From NCBI RefSeq assembly GCF_019097595.1, contig NC_080729.1:5640917-5704916 (forward strand): a stretch of 64,000 bases of DNA, in the 5' to 3' direction. How positions within the stretch are numbered: position 1 is the stretch's first letter; each line of letters starts with the position of its first letter. The notes beneath the pieces were generated by a model. That model was not told the DNA's origin. It saw nothing but the letters and a program-made list of their open reading frames with translations, and did no database searches. The DNA comes from Hemibagrus wyckioides (taxonomy: Eukaryota; Chordata; Actinopteri; Siluriformes; Bagridae). This document shows positions 47,209-58,787 of this stretch, one piece after another. The position numbers and the translations under genes are program-made.

Positions 47209-48676
47209 CACTACTCACAAAAAGTTAAGGATATTTGGCTTTTGGGTGAAATTTATGGAAAATGTAAAACGTTCACGGTACAGCGATATTATATCATGAA
47301 AGTAGAGCATTTAAGTAGAAGCATGCAATGGTGATTTCTTCATCTCAAACAATTTATTGAAACAAAAGCCAACAACAGTGGTGGGTATACCACAACAAAA
47401 AATGTCAATGTCTCAATAATTTGTCATGTGCCCTTGACCATCAATTCCAGCTTGACCACGACGTCTCATGCTGTTCACGAATCGACTTATTGTCTGCTGA
47501 GGCATGGCATTCCACTCTTCTTGAAGGGCGGCCCTCAGGTCATTGAGGTTCTGGGGTGCAGGGTTACGAGCCTCTACATGGCGACTCTGCCGATCCCATA
47601 GGTTTTCTATGGGATTCAGGTCTGGAGAAAGTTCAGGCCACTCCATTTGAGGTACCCCAGCCTCCAGCAGCCGTTCCCTAATGATGCGACCTTGATGAAC
47701 TGGAGCATTGTCGTCCATGAAGATGAAATTAGGCCTGTGTTGTTCATGCAGGGGCACAATGACTGGATTAATGATGTTATTCATGTAGTATTGGTTTGTC
47801 ACTGTACCATTCACAAGATATAGGGCAGTTCTGTATTGAGTAGACACACCTGCCCAGACTGTAACACCACCACCACCAGTGGCTGACGCATAGCGCTCTC
47901 TTTGATGTCTCCAACATCGTTGGCGGCCATCATTTCTGCTCAACGTGAATCGACTTTCATCAGAGAACAGCACTGAGGCCCACTGGTCCCTCATCCAGCA
48001 ATGCTCCCTGGCCCATGCAAGATGATGCAGGTCGTCTAGCACGCAGACCACGCTGATGTAAACGGTTTTGAGTGGTCTGATGTGACACTTGGGTGCCTCT
48101 CACCTCCCTTAAATGTGCCTGGAGTTGAGTGGCATTCATCATCTGGTTCCACAGGGCACTGTTCACAATGAAGCGGTCATCAAGGTGGGATGTGGCCAAA
48201 GGACGTCCACTTCTATGCCTTTCTGTGACTCTTCCAGTCTCTCTGTATCTCTGTCGCAACCTGCTGATGACACTCTGTGACACTCTAAGCTCAGTGGCCA
48301 CTTCCCTCTGAGAACATCCTGTTTGAAGCCTCGCAATGGCGAGGTACTGTTGATCAATTGTTAGCTGTGGTCTTGGTCTCATGATGTCAAAATATGAACG
48401 GTATGATGAAGAGGACTGTTTAAATACCAATTCTAACCAAAAAATTTATTGGTCGATTCATGGATCAAACACCAGTTGTGAATTTTGCCGTTAAGCACCT
48501 TGTTAGAGAGCAGCAAGTTATGCAAAAAGTACTGAAACAATGATCCTTTGGACATGTGCATTAAAACGTGTAAAGAAGGTCAAACTAAGTTCACCTGTAA
48601 AAGTTATTAGTGCACTTTAGGTGCATCCTGAAATTTCACCCGAAAGCCGAATATCCTTAACTTCTTGTGAGTAGTG
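47209..48676 (-). mobile_element. Tc1-like transposon, near complete, 1468 bp
   Basis: It is flanked by TA at 47207-47208 and 48677-48678. The inverted repeats begin CACTACTCACAAAAAGTTAA and CACTACTCACAAGAAGTTAA. The interior encodes a transposase on the minus strand that is broken once. The size is typical for an autonomous Tc1 element. Confidence 0.93.
47413..48430 (-). pseudogene. Tc1 transposase, frameshifted
   Basis: The N-terminal frame (47960-48430) carries the helix-turn-helix DNA-binding half (ARLQTGCSQREVATELRVSQ, GRPLATSHLDDRFI). The C-terminal frame (47413-48051) carries the catalytic DDE domain: FSDESRF, FMDDNAPVH and LNPIENLW. From the second Asp to Glu there are 34 residues, the DD34E spacing of Tc1. 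The two halves overlap in different frames near 48000-48050, so one indel or small deletion inactivates the gene. Confidence 0.9.
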
Positions 48677-49669
48677 TAGATCTTAATATAGAAGACGAAT
48701 GACAATCACTACACACACGCACATTCCTTTACTATTTTATTATTCTATTTATATTCTCTTTTGCCAAAAAGTTATTTATTCTGGATGGTGCATAATGTAA
48801 GAAATACAAAATGTCTTATAAAGAGAGAGACCAAGAGCGCAATCGCTCGCATTGGAAGTTTGCGCAAGCCGGCCCCACTCTCCAGTTCAGCTGGTGGCGG
48901 CAATGAGTCCAACTCCTGAACAAAGAATAAGAGAGCAGACATGTGGATCTTGTAGTTCTTGCAGGTTTGTTCAGATTATGTACAGTGTTCTTTATTTCTA
49001 GATATGTTGTGAAGTTTTCAATTCAAGCACATGTGTAAAATCCCCTTTGATAGAGTCGTTCAGCAAATGCAGTAAACGCAGAGAGAGAGAGAGAGAGCGG
49101 ACACACTCACGCACTCTCACTCGCTCGCGTTGGAAGTTTGCGCAAGCCGTCCCCACTCTCCAGTTCAGCTGGTGGCGGTAATGAGTCCAACTCCTGAACA
49201 AAGAATAAGAGAGCAGACATGTGGATCTTGTAGTTGTTGCGGTATTTAAATGTTTGCTCTGAATTGTTTTTAACGAAGTAATAATCGAAGCAAGAAAAGT
49301 GTTTGTGGATGAAGTGGTAATAGCCTGTTCACAGTCCCCTTACTTTGTCTCGCAGTAATCTGATGTCTTATGTGAAGTGTTTTTTTTTTGATGTGGCATG
49401 AAAATGAAGCAAGAATCTGCGATGCAGCGTGCAACATGCCGTTTTAAATATTTAGTGAAATTAAGCAGAGTAAGATGTGATTAAGTGTTAGTAATCCCAA
49501 GAGGTGGAGAGGCACGTATGTGTTGCAGGTGGTGAGACAAAAAGTTTGATATGGATGAAGAGGTTGTTCTCTCCACCCAACAGCAAATTAAGAAGCGAAT
49601 GAGATGGTTTTTGGAGAAAAAAAAATAGAAAAAAAGAATAAAACGGTGTCATCCACATAGTACACTATA

Positions 49670-49676
49670 AAGAGCC
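49670..49676 (+). promoter_or_regulatory. TATA-like box upstream of 5S, conserved in all three units
   Basis: The block cacatagtacactataaag sits about 27 bases before each 5S start (also near 53781-53787 and 60920-60928). A TATA-like element at this place occurs in several animal 5S spacers. Confidence 0.6.
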
Positions 49677-49696
49677 CTTACTGAAAGCGCTTTCTC

Positions 49697-49815
49697 GCTT
49701 ACGGCCATACCACCCTGAGAACGCCCGATCTCGTCCGATCTCGGAAGCTAAGCAGGGTCGGGCCTGGTTAGTACTTGGATGGGAGACCGCCTGGGAATAC
49801 CAGGTGCTGTAAGCT
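49697..49815 (+). rRNA. 5S ribosomal RNA, copy 1
   Basis: This 119-base gene begins GCTTACGGCCATACCACCCT and ends GGTGCTGTAAGCT. The internal control region (AAGCTAAGCAGGGTCGGGCC and GGATGGGAGACCGCCTGGG) is intact, matching the vertebrate consensus. A T5 run follows at once. Confidence 0.97.
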
Positions 49816-49819
49816 TTTT
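49815..49819 (+). terminator. Pol III terminator of 5S copy 1
   Basis: TTTTT at the 3' end of the gene. Confidence 0.85.
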
Positions 49820-50012
49820 CACCGTCAGAAGTCTCTAGTGCAACTTTTCAAACTCAAAAACACCTTCACCTTGCGTTCATTTATTACTACACAGAGATCA
49901 CACGCAGAGACACATCTGAAAAAATCAACAAGCAATCAATCAACTCGAAATAAATTCATGCTCAAATCACAGAATTATCCCCACCTTATTTATTTTGCAA
50001 TTTATTCGTGTC

Positions 50013-50055
50013 TTCATTCATTCATTCATTCATTCATTCATTCATTCATTCATTG
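50013..50055. repeat. (ATTC)n microsatellite in the 5S spacer
   Basis: About ten ATTC units. The equivalent tract in unit 2 (54120-54177) is longer. Confidence 0.9.
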
Positions 50056-50284
50056 AATCAATCAATCAATCAAACAATCAATCACTCGCATATTCCTTAT
50101 ACATTTTTTTTACTCTATTTTCTTATTAAGGAACTTTGTTTTGCCATAACGTTATTTATTTCGGAGGGTGTATGTTTCCAGAATGGACGGACTTCTCGTA
50201 GCAGATATCATAGTCACATTTCTTGATGATACCAATCTCGTGATTATTCTTTTATTCATGAATTTCGATATTATTATTTTTTCT

Positions 50285-50286
<2 letters not shown>

Positions 50287-50316
<30 letters not shown>

Positions 50317-50330
50317 TTACTACTACTACT
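50287..50330. repeat. (TAC)n microsatellite in the 5S spacer
   Basis: Repeated TAC with one interruption. The counterpart is at about 54396-54421. Confidence 0.9.
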
Positions 50331-50524
50331 GTAAGTAGCAGTCGTAGTTGTAGCATTTGCACTTAAAATATGTGCGTCTTAGATGCTCGAACAAACAACT
50401 GGATGTTGCAGGTTTGTTCAGATTATGTTCAGTGTTCTTTATTTCTAGATATGTTCTGAAGTTTCCAATTCAAGCACTTGTGTAAAATCCCCTTTGATAG
50501 ACTCGTTTAGGAAATGCTGTAAAC

Positions 50525-50526
<2 letters not shown>

Positions 50527-50578
<52 letters not shown>
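50527..50578. repeat. (AG)n microsatellite in the 5S spacer
   Basis: About 26 AG units. The homologous tract in unit 1 is at 49080-49096, and in unit 3 it is split by the LINE (54619-54676 and 60356-60399). Confidence 0.93.
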
Positions 50579-50580
<2 letters not shown>

Positions 50581-51101
50581 GACACACTCACGCACTCTCA
50601 CTCGCTCGCGTTGGATGTTTGCGCAAGCCGGCCCCACTCTCCAGTTCAGCTGGTGGCGGTAATGAGTCCAACTCCTGAACAAAGAATAAGAGAGCAGACA
50701 TGTGGATCTTGTAGTTGTTGCGGTATTTAAATCTTTGCTCTGAATTGTTTTCAACGAAGTAATAATCAGAGGTGGACGAAGTACACAACTTCCTTACTTG
50801 AGTGAAAGTACAAATACTACTGGTCAAACATTACTCCATTACAAGTAAAAGTTGTAAAGACAGATTTTTACTTAAGTAAAAGTACAGAAGTACTTGTTTT
50901 TAAAAGTACTTGTTATCAAAAGTAAATGTCAACGCATTGTTTTATTATTGTTGCATTGTTGTATGCAATACTTTCTGTGGAATTAAGAGCTTTTAGAATG
51001 TTACAAAACCTATAGAAATTAAACAACTGAACTGACAAAAAAAGACAGGTATAATCATTTATTTTTAATTTAACACTCCTACCACCCACAACAAAAAAGT
51101 A

Positions 51102-52615
51102 CCGGTACATCTCAAGAATTAGAATATCACGAAAAAGGTCAATATTTTTTGTCGCTCAGTTCAGAAAGTGAAACCCATATATTATATAGATTCCTCACAC
51201 ATAGTGAAATATTTCAAGCCTTTATTTCTTGAAATTGTGATGATTATGGCTTACAGATAAGGAAAACCCAAAATTCTGTGTCTCAGAAAATTAGAATATT
51301 ACATAAGATCAATAAAAAAAGGATATTTCAAAGAGAAATGTCAGACTTCTGAAAAGTATGTTCGTTTCTATGCACTCAATACTTGGTTGGGCCTCCTTTT
51401 GCATCAATGCGGCATGGCATGGAGGCACTCAGCCTGTGGCACTGCTCAGGTGTAATGGAAGCCCAGGTTGCTTTGATAGTGGCCTTCAGGTCATCTGCAT
51501 TGTTGGGTCTGGTGTCTCTCATCTTCCTCTTGAGGAAGACTCTCTATGGGGTTCAGGTCAGGTGAATTTGTTGGCCAATCAAGCACAGTAACACCATGGT
51601 CATTGAACCAGCTTATGGTACCTTTAGCAGTGTGGGCAGGTGCCAAGTCCTGCTGGAAAATAAACTCAGCATCTCCATAAAGCTTGTCAGCAGAAGGAAG
51701 CATGAAGTGCTCTAAGATTTCCTGGTAGATGGCTGCGTTGACTGTGGACTTCAGAAAACACAGTGGACCAACACCAGCAGATAACATGGCAACCCAAATC
51801 ACTGACTGTGGACACTTCACACTGGACTTCAAGCAACATGGATTCTGTGCCTCTCCACTCTTACTCCAGACTCTGGGACATTGATTTCCAAATGAAATGC
51901 AAAACTTAATTTCATCTGAAAGAGGACTTTGGACCACTGAGCAACAGTCCAGTTCTTTTTCTCCACAGCCCAGGTAAGATGCTTCTGACGTTGTCTCTGG
52001 TTCAGGAGTGGCTTGACACGAGGAATGCGACATTTGTAGGCCATGTCTAGGATTCGTCTTAAGCTCCCCCAAATTCTTGAATGGATTTTGCCTGACAATC
52101 CTCTCAAGGTTATCCCTTTTGCTGGTGCACCTTCTCCTACCACACTTTTTCATTCCACTCAACTTTCTGTGAATATGCTTGGATACAGCACTCTGTGAAC
52201 AACCAGCATCTTTAGCAATGACCTTTTGTGGCTTCCCCTCCTTGTGGAGGGAGTCATTGACTGTCTTCTGGAAAACTGTCAAGTCAGCAGTCTTCCCCAT
52301 GATTGTGTAGCCTACTGACCCAGACTGAGAGACCATTTAAAAGCTCAGGAAACCTTTGCAGGTCTTTTGAGGTAATTAGCTGTTTAGGGTGCGACACCAT
52401 GACTTTCCAATATTGAACTTCTAATTCTCTGAGACACAGAATTTTTGGTTTTCCTTATCTGTAAGCCATAATCATCACAATTTCAAGAAATAAAGGCTTG
52501 AAATATTTCACTCTATGTGTAATGAATCTATATAATATATGGGTTTCACTTTCTGAACTGAGTGACAAAAAATATTGACCTTTTTCATTATATTCTAAAT
52601 TTTGAGATGTACCTG
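51102..52615 (-). mobile_element. Tc1-like element nested in the hAT element, 1514 bp
   Basis: It is flanked by TA at 51100-51101 and 52616-52617. The inverted repeats are over 200 bp long and start near GGTACATCTCAAGAATTAG on the left and GGTACATCTCAAAATTTAG on the right, with conserved inner blocks (tgtgtctcagaaaattag and its complement). Confidence 0.92.
51491..52336 (-). pseudogene. Tc1-like transposase, decayed by indels
   Basis: MGKTADLTVFQKTVNDSLHK and the helix-turn-helix QKVIAKDAGCSQSAVSKHIH are intact at the N terminus. The C-terminal catalytic block FQQDLAPAHTAKG ... DLNPIES keeps DD34E spacing. In the middle the true frame is displaced (for example YKCRIPRVKPLLNQRQRQKH is read in another frame), and after DLNPIES the frame is lost. 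It is therefore non-functional. Confidence 0.85.
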
Positions 52616-53810
52616 TACACATCTATGTGTATCCACTCATGAACATTTCAATCAAATGGTCTGTAAATGAAGACAGAAAAAAAATCTAACCTGCTTTAAA
52701 ACCCAGCTACACAACTGTAGCTGTACAACCACCCAACAGCAACACTGCTTTAACAAAGAGTTATATATATTTCCACAATTCATTTACATTGTTTTCATAT
52801 GCATTTACACCATTGTCCAGGATCCTTCCTCCTGTGTGCAATGCGTTGTGGGCAATATTATCCATTAGCGTGTGCATTGTTCTGCACTTTGAATTTCTAC
52901 CGGAAGTAGTAGACCATCCAGGAATTTTTGGAATACTCTTTTCAGTATACTACGATTTGGGGCATACTAATTCTATTTTTGAATACCATTTAGGACACAT
53001 CGTATGAGAATTTGGACACAGCATACGTTTTTGTGTGTTAACTAACATCATTACCAATGCGTTGGTGGTGTATAATATACAAAGCATATATTCGTTCATT
53101 TTGTCAGCAATTGAGTTCAAAAAATTATGGAAAACCACTGAACTTTACAAGACGTGACGCTACAAGAGTGAAAAAAAAAATCATCCTATGATAAATGTAA
53201 CTACTTTCTACTCAATGACCTTGACAGAAATGTAGTGGAGTAAAAAGTAGAGTATTTGTCTTTCAAATGTAGTGAAGTTAAAGTAAAAAGTATCCAGAAA
53301 AAATAATACTCAAGTAAAGTACAGATACTCAAAAAGTGTACTTAAGTACAGTACTCAAGTAAATGTACTTCTTTACTGTCCACCTCTGGTAATAATTGAA
53401 GCAAGAAAAGTGTTTGTGGATGAAGTGGTAATAGCCTGTTCACAGTCCCCTTACTTTGTCTCGCAGCAATCTGATGTCCTATGTGAAGTGTTTTTTTTTT
53501 TTTTGATGTGGCATGAAAATGAAGCAAGAATCTGCGATGCAGCGTGCAACATGCCGTTTTAAATATTTAGTGAAATTAAGCAGAGTAAGATGTGATTAAG
53601 TGTTAGTAATCCCAAGAGGTGGAGAGGCACGTATGTGTTGCAGGTGGTGAGACAGAAAGTTTGATATGGATGAAGAGGTTGTTCTCTCCACCCAACAGCA
53701 AATTAAGAAGCGAATGAGATGGTTTTTTGGAAAAAAAAATAGAAAAAAAGAATAAAACGGTGTCATCCACATAGTACACTATAAAGAGCTGTTACTGAAA
53801 CAGCTCTCTC

Positions 53811-53929
53811 GCTTGCGGCCATACCACCCTGAGAACGCCCGATCTCGTCCGATCTCGGAAGCTAAGTAGGGTCGGGCCTGGTTAATACTTGGATGGGAGA
53901 CCACCTGGGAATACCAGGTGCTGTAAGCT
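53811..53929 (+). rRNA. 5S ribosomal RNA, copy 2
   Basis: It is 119 bases long and differs from copy 1 at a few places (GCTTGCGG for GCTTACGG, AAGTAGGG for AAGCAGGG, GTTAATACT for GTTAGTACT, GACCACCT for GACCGCCT). Two of these fall in or near the internal promoter, so it may be a variant or a weakening copy. Confidence 0.93.
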
Positions 53930-53933
53930 TTTT
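53929..53933 (+). terminator. Pol III terminator of 5S copy 2
   Basis: TTTTT directly at the 3' end. Confidence 0.85.
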
Positions 53934-54613
53934 CACCGTCAGAAGTCTCTAGTGCATCTTTTCAAACTCAAAAACACCTTCACCTTGCGTTCATTTATTA
54001 CTACACAGAGATCACACGCAGAGACACATCTGAAAAAATCAACAAGCAATCAATCAACTCAATCAAACAAATAACAGAATTAACCACACCTTAATTATTT
54101 TGCAATTTATTCGTGTCTTCATTCATTCATTCATTCATTCATTCATTCATTCATTCATTCATTCATTCATTCATTCAATCAATCACTCACTCACTCGCAT
54201 ATTCCTTATAAAATTTTTTTTTTACTCTCTTTTCTTATTGAGAAACTTTGTTTTGCCATAAGGTTATTTATTTCGGAGGGTGTATGTTTCCAGAATGGAC
54301 AGACTTGTCGTAGCAGATATGATAGTCACATTTCTTGATGATACCAATCTCATGATTATTCTTTTATTCATGAATTTCGAAAAAAAAAAATTTTCTTACT
54401 ACTACTACTACTACTACTACTGTAAGTAGCATTCGTAGTTGTAGCATTTGCATTTATAATATGTGCGTCTTAGATGCTCGAACAAACAACTGGATGTTGC
54501 AGGTTTGTTCAGATTATGTACAGTGTTCTTTATTTCTAGATATGTTCTGAAGTTTCCAATTCAAGCACATGTGTAAAATTCCCTTTGATAGAGTCGTTCA
54601 GCAAATGCTGTAA

Positions 54614-54618
<5 letters not shown>

Positions 54619-54658
<40 letters not shown>

Positions 54659-54676
54659 GAGACAGAGAGACAGAGA
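54619..54676. repeat. (AG)n tract at the 3' flank of the LINE
   Basis: AG repeats with a few CAG interruptions. It is the target microsatellite of the 5S spacer. Confidence 0.9.
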
Positions 54677-54764
54677 ATTGAATTTGAAAAAACTTTTATT
54701 TACATCTTCTCAGTGAATACCAATAAATAGAGAAAAATGTCATTTAAAGGATGGGGTTAAAAGG

Positions 54765-54813
<49 letters not shown>

Positions 54814-55117
54814 AATTAAGACAGCGTATGTGCAAATTGCAGTTTTTCATTGACAACACAACACAGGGCTCCTCTACAACACCAGGTTTTCTCAAACACA
54901 GACAGGTTCTTTGTTTTTTTATAGAACACAAAGTCAATCAGAATCCTGGACTTTATGAGTGCTGTAGTGACCATTACAACATTGCGACAGCCATTTTGTT
55001 CAACCTGGTGCTTTCGACTGATGTAAATGCCCATTTTCGCTTGCCCCAGTACAAAGTTTAAAAGCTGGCATCGAGCTCGTCTTTTGCGTGTGTACCTAAA
55101 ACCAAGAATAAATACTT

Positions 55118-57930
55118 TTAGTGAAAACTTTTCATTAAAAACACTAAAAATATTCTGTAAAACGGTAAAAAGAGACTGTAGTCTGGGACATTCTGTAAAA
55201 GCATGAAAGAAGTCAAAGTCTCTCTTTGATTACAGAAGGGACACGAGTGGCTAGCCTGGGGACAGAGAACAGAGATAAAAGCATTGACCGCAACAATACC
55301 ATGTAAAATTCTCCATTGTAAATCCCCAGTTCTTTTCGGCAATGGTGGCTTATAGAGTGACCTCCACTCTGGACGCTCTTCCTCACTCAAACCGAGGACA
55401 GTGCGCCAGGGTGTGTCCACTCTCCCCCTGAGCGACCGCATATTAAAAGCTTTGACACATGCTTTATAAAACGTTTTCCCAGTCACATTAAAAAAGTTCA
55501 TGTTTGTGATATTTTTACAGTCCAAAAAGTGACCAGTGCCTTCCTGTCCACAGTCCACAGACAGTGCAAGTTCAGGAAACGGGTCCTCTGAGTCGGGGCT
55601 TTCAGTTCCACTAGAGTAGTCCATGAGCATTTCCCTCTCCTCACGCGAGATGACCAGAGTCCACTTTCGCAGCAGCTGGCTCACCACCCTCTTTGACCTC
55701 ACACCTAGCTGAGCAGCTACTCCATCAACGTTCTGTAGGTGAGGCCCAGCAACGTCCACCAGGTGTTTGAGGGTGGTGACACCAGACGCGAGGAGAGACT
55801 GCGACAGTGAAGAGTCCCCGACGTCCAGGCGTGCCCCGTATACCAGAGGCTCTTGAAGTAGCCAGTGAAGAGAGTCTGTGGCTGTGGTTCTTTGTACCCT
55901 AAAAAGTCTCCAGATTCTGAACAAGTTATGATAAAAAGCAGGCAGTCTTGCAGTGTTCAGTCTCTCTGGATTCATTAAAAAGAGTGCTTTGTCCATTCTC
56001 ATCTGCCCAAAAGATCTTAAAATGGCACTGGACACTTGTTTCCAGCTAAAAAACTTTGAGCCACATAAAAACTTCTGTAAAAACTGTAAACGAAAGGTTG
56101 CAGTTCTGCTCTGTAAATGTATAAGACCTTGCCCACCCTCCTCTTTGGGTAAGTATAAAATGCTGCGTGGCACCCAGTGCAACTTATCCCAAAAAAAGTC
56201 TAACAAAATCGACTGGATTTTCATTAAAAGTTCTGTAGGAGGGTCTATGCAGGCTATTTTATGCCACAGAGACGATCCTACCAGATTGTTAATAATTAGC
56301 GTTCGCCCCCTGTAAGACATTTTAGGCACCAGCCACTTCCACTTTTCTAGGCGACCAGTTACTTTTTCAATGACCCCTTCCCAGTTTCTCTGTGCGAACA
56401 AGTCATTACCCAGGTACACGCCTAGATACTTAAAGCCTTCGCTTTTCCAACTTAGGCCTCCGGGGAGTTTAGGTACCTCGCCTACCCACTGGCCGACTAA
56501 AACAGCCTCGCTCTTAGACCAATTTACCTTTGCAGAAGAAACCGCTCCAAAGTCCTTGGACACCCTGTGTAACATGTCTATATCACTCTGACTGTCGACC
56601 ATTATTACAACATCATCTGCGTAGGCCGACAGGCGGATAGCGTTCGGACAGTCAGGGATTAAGATACCTTTCAGCTTAGCTCTTAGCGTATTCAGAAAGG
56701 GTTCAATGGCCAGAGTGTAAAGCATCCCTGAGAGAGAGCAGCCCTGCCTTACCCCCCTACACACCTTAAACGGAGCACATAAGCCACCATTGAGTTTCAG
56801 TACACTTTCTATGTCACAGTATAGAATTTGTACTTTGGAAATAAAATCTGAGCTAAAACCAAAAGCATTAAGGGTTTTCCAAAGGAAGTTGTGTTCAACT
56901 CGATCGAAAGCTTTCTCTTGGTCTATGGAAATGAAACCCATATTCAGCCCAAAAAGTTTGGAGACACTGAAAATGTCTCGAACTAATGAGATGTTGTCAA
57001 ATATGGACCTCCCGGGTATGCAGTAGGTTTGATCTGCGTTTAAAACCTCTTCCAGAACACTTCCCAGTCTTGTAGCTAAAACTTTAGACAGCATCTTGTA
57101 ATCACTACAAAGCAATGAAACAGGTCTCCAGTTCTTTATGTCTGTCAGGTCCCCTTTTTTGGGTAAAAGAGTGAGGACTGCTCTCCTACAACTTAATGGT
57201 AGCAGTCCTCTTGTCAAGCTGTCGTTCAAAACCTCAAGTAAGTCATCCCTTAAAACATGCCAGAAAGACTTATAAAACTCTGATGGAAGCCCGTCTATGC
57301 CAGGCGCTCTGCCACACTCCATACTCATTAATGCTTTGTGCAGCTCTGCTGATGTTATATCTGCACTCAGCTCTGTATTGGAGTCATGTGACACTCGGGG
57401 CAGGTCTTCTAAAAAACTCTGTTCTGTGGTGTGTTCTCTGTACTCACATTGATAGAGTTTTTCATAAAAACTAACCGCCCTTTTCCTAACGTCAGCTCTA
57501 TCAGATAAAAGGTGTCCAGACTCAGAGCGCAGGCTGTGAATAAAATGTTTTTGTCCGTTCTTTTTTTCAAGGCTAAAAAACAACTTTGAGGGGGCGTCCA
57601 TCTGGTTTGCGTTCTGGAATCGTGACCTTATTAATGCACCTTGTGCTTTAAACTCAAGGAGGTCCGATAACTTTTTCTTTTTGACTGTGAGGGTCTGAAT
57701 ATGGTTCTGGTTCTCTGTGGATTGTGCTAACAACTGAAGTTCTGTTATCTCATCTTCTAGTTGTTTCATAGACAGGCGCAAATCCCTTGTGACATTATAA
57801 GTGTACTGTTGACACAACTGTTTTATTTGAGCTTTCCCAAAATCCCACCAATGTTGCAGAGAAATAAAAGCACTTTTTTCTTTCCTAAAATTTCTCCAGA
57901 AAAAAGTAAAAATCTCTATAAAATGCTGGT
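55118..57930 (-). pseudogene. LINE ORF2, reverse-transcriptase part (frameshifted at both ends)
   Basis: About 900 residues are open. RT motifs are in order: GRAPGIDGLPSEFYK, NWRPVSLLCSDYK, DQEKAFDRVEH, GVRQGCSLSGMLY, and the catalytic SAYADDVVIM. A C-terminal CPFCNQRET remains. At about 55180 the frame shifts again: the true C-terminal tail continues in another frame through 54816 (contains VVMVTTALIKSRILID). The copy is thus recently dead rather than ancient. Confidence 0.9.
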
Positions 57931-58787
57931 CATTCAGTAAAACTGTTAAAATGCCAGTAAGAACTCTTTGGTTTAATACAATTTAAAACTGAAACACATA
58001 AAACCAAGCTGTGGTCTGAAAAACCAACTGGACTAATAACACAGCTTTTTATGGTGTTCATGTGATGCTTTGGAACATAAAACCTGTCTAACCTTGCTAA
58101 TGATACCTTTCCATCAGCAGCATGAGCCCAGGTGTACTGTTTTTGAGATTTATGCATATTTCTCCAAACATCACTTAACTCGTGTTTTTCAACAGTGTGT
58201 AGGAGTCTTCTTCTTGAAGGCATGTGTGGCTCTATATGGTTGCAGTCACTGTTTTCTAAAGTACAGTTAAAATCACCACCAACAAATAAAAACTCCTCTG
58301 CATCACAAGTTTCTAAAACATTGCATAATTTATCTAAAAAAGCTATTCTTTCCACTGGGGAAGCCGGGGCATACACACAGATAAAAACCATAACATGGTT
58401 CTCTAAAAGAGCTCTGACTTTTAACAGTCTGCCAGCTACTATCTCTTCCACACTGTAAGAGATAGGTTTAAAAGTCTTTGAAAACAAAATAGCTACTCCT
58501 CCACTAACAGAGGTATTGTGGCTTAAAAACAAGGGGCCAGCCCACTCTTGTGTCCAATCTACTACGTTTTTAGCGTCACTATGGGTTTCCTGTGCAAGTA
58601 ATACGTCTATTCTTTTTTGTGTCACTAGTTCATACAATTCTGCTCTCTTCCTGCAGTCTCTAGCACCGTTAACATTCAGGGATGCGATGTGAATGTCCTG
58701 CATGAGCACACAGAAAAGAATAAGCACAGGAAAGGGTGTCTGCGGTCTGTGAGGACCGAGAGAACTATGACGTGTCATCATCATCAT
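57930..58787 (-). CDS. LINE ORF2, endonuclease part (frame broken at the 3' end)
   Basis: This is an APE-type endonuclease of about 240 residues that nicks the target. The full motif set is present in order: SLNVNGARD, LLAQETH, VCVYAPAS, FVGGDFNC, SLARLDRFYV and SDHSLV. The frame stops at TGA 57930-57932, just after the conserved SSYWHFN, while the RT frame is open through the same stretch. A single-base-type indel near 57940 separates the two. Confidence 0.88.
   Translation of the reverse strand: MMMMTRHSSLGPHRPQTPFPVLILFCVLMQDIHIASLNVNGARDCRKRAELYELVTQKRIDVLLAQETHSDAKNVVDWTQEWAGPLFLSHNTSVSGGVAILFSKTFKPISYSVEEIVAGRLLKVRALLENHVMVFICVYAPASPVERIAFLDKLCNVLETCDAEEFLFVGGDFNCTLENSDCNHIEPHMPSRRRLLHTVEKHELSDVWRNMHKSQKQYTWAHAADGKVSLARLDRFYVPKHHMNTIKSCVISPVGFSDHSLVLCVSVLNCIKPKSSYWHFNSFTE

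Larger units (their letters stand above)
50767..53388. mobile_element. Non-autonomous hAT-type element in the 5S spacer (with nested Tc1)
   Basis: The termini are CAGAGGTGGAC on the left and its exact complement GTCCACCTCTG on the right. They are flanked by the 8-bp duplication GTAATAAT at 50759-50766 and 53389-53396. The empty site is visible in unit 3 (gaagtaataattgaagc, about 60579-60595). Eight-base duplications and CAG-type ends are hallmarks of hAT elements. The interior has no transposase of its own, only short AGTA-rich subterminal repeats and the inserted Tc1. Confidence 0.92.

Noticed and set aside
49775..50056. Open frame beginning DGRPPGNTRCCKLFHRQ (also at 53889)
   Set aside because: It starts inside the 5S gene and runs into the spacer. 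It repeats only because the array repeats.
50470..50754. Open frames with Arg-Glu or Ser-Leu repeats (also near 9.5, 49.0 and 60.4 kb)
   Set aside because: They are translations of (AG)n/(CT)n runs and the 5S spacer, repeated with every unit.
55953..57474. Plus-strand frames of 73-120 codons across the LINE
   Set aside because: They are shadows of the minus-strand reverse transcriptase.
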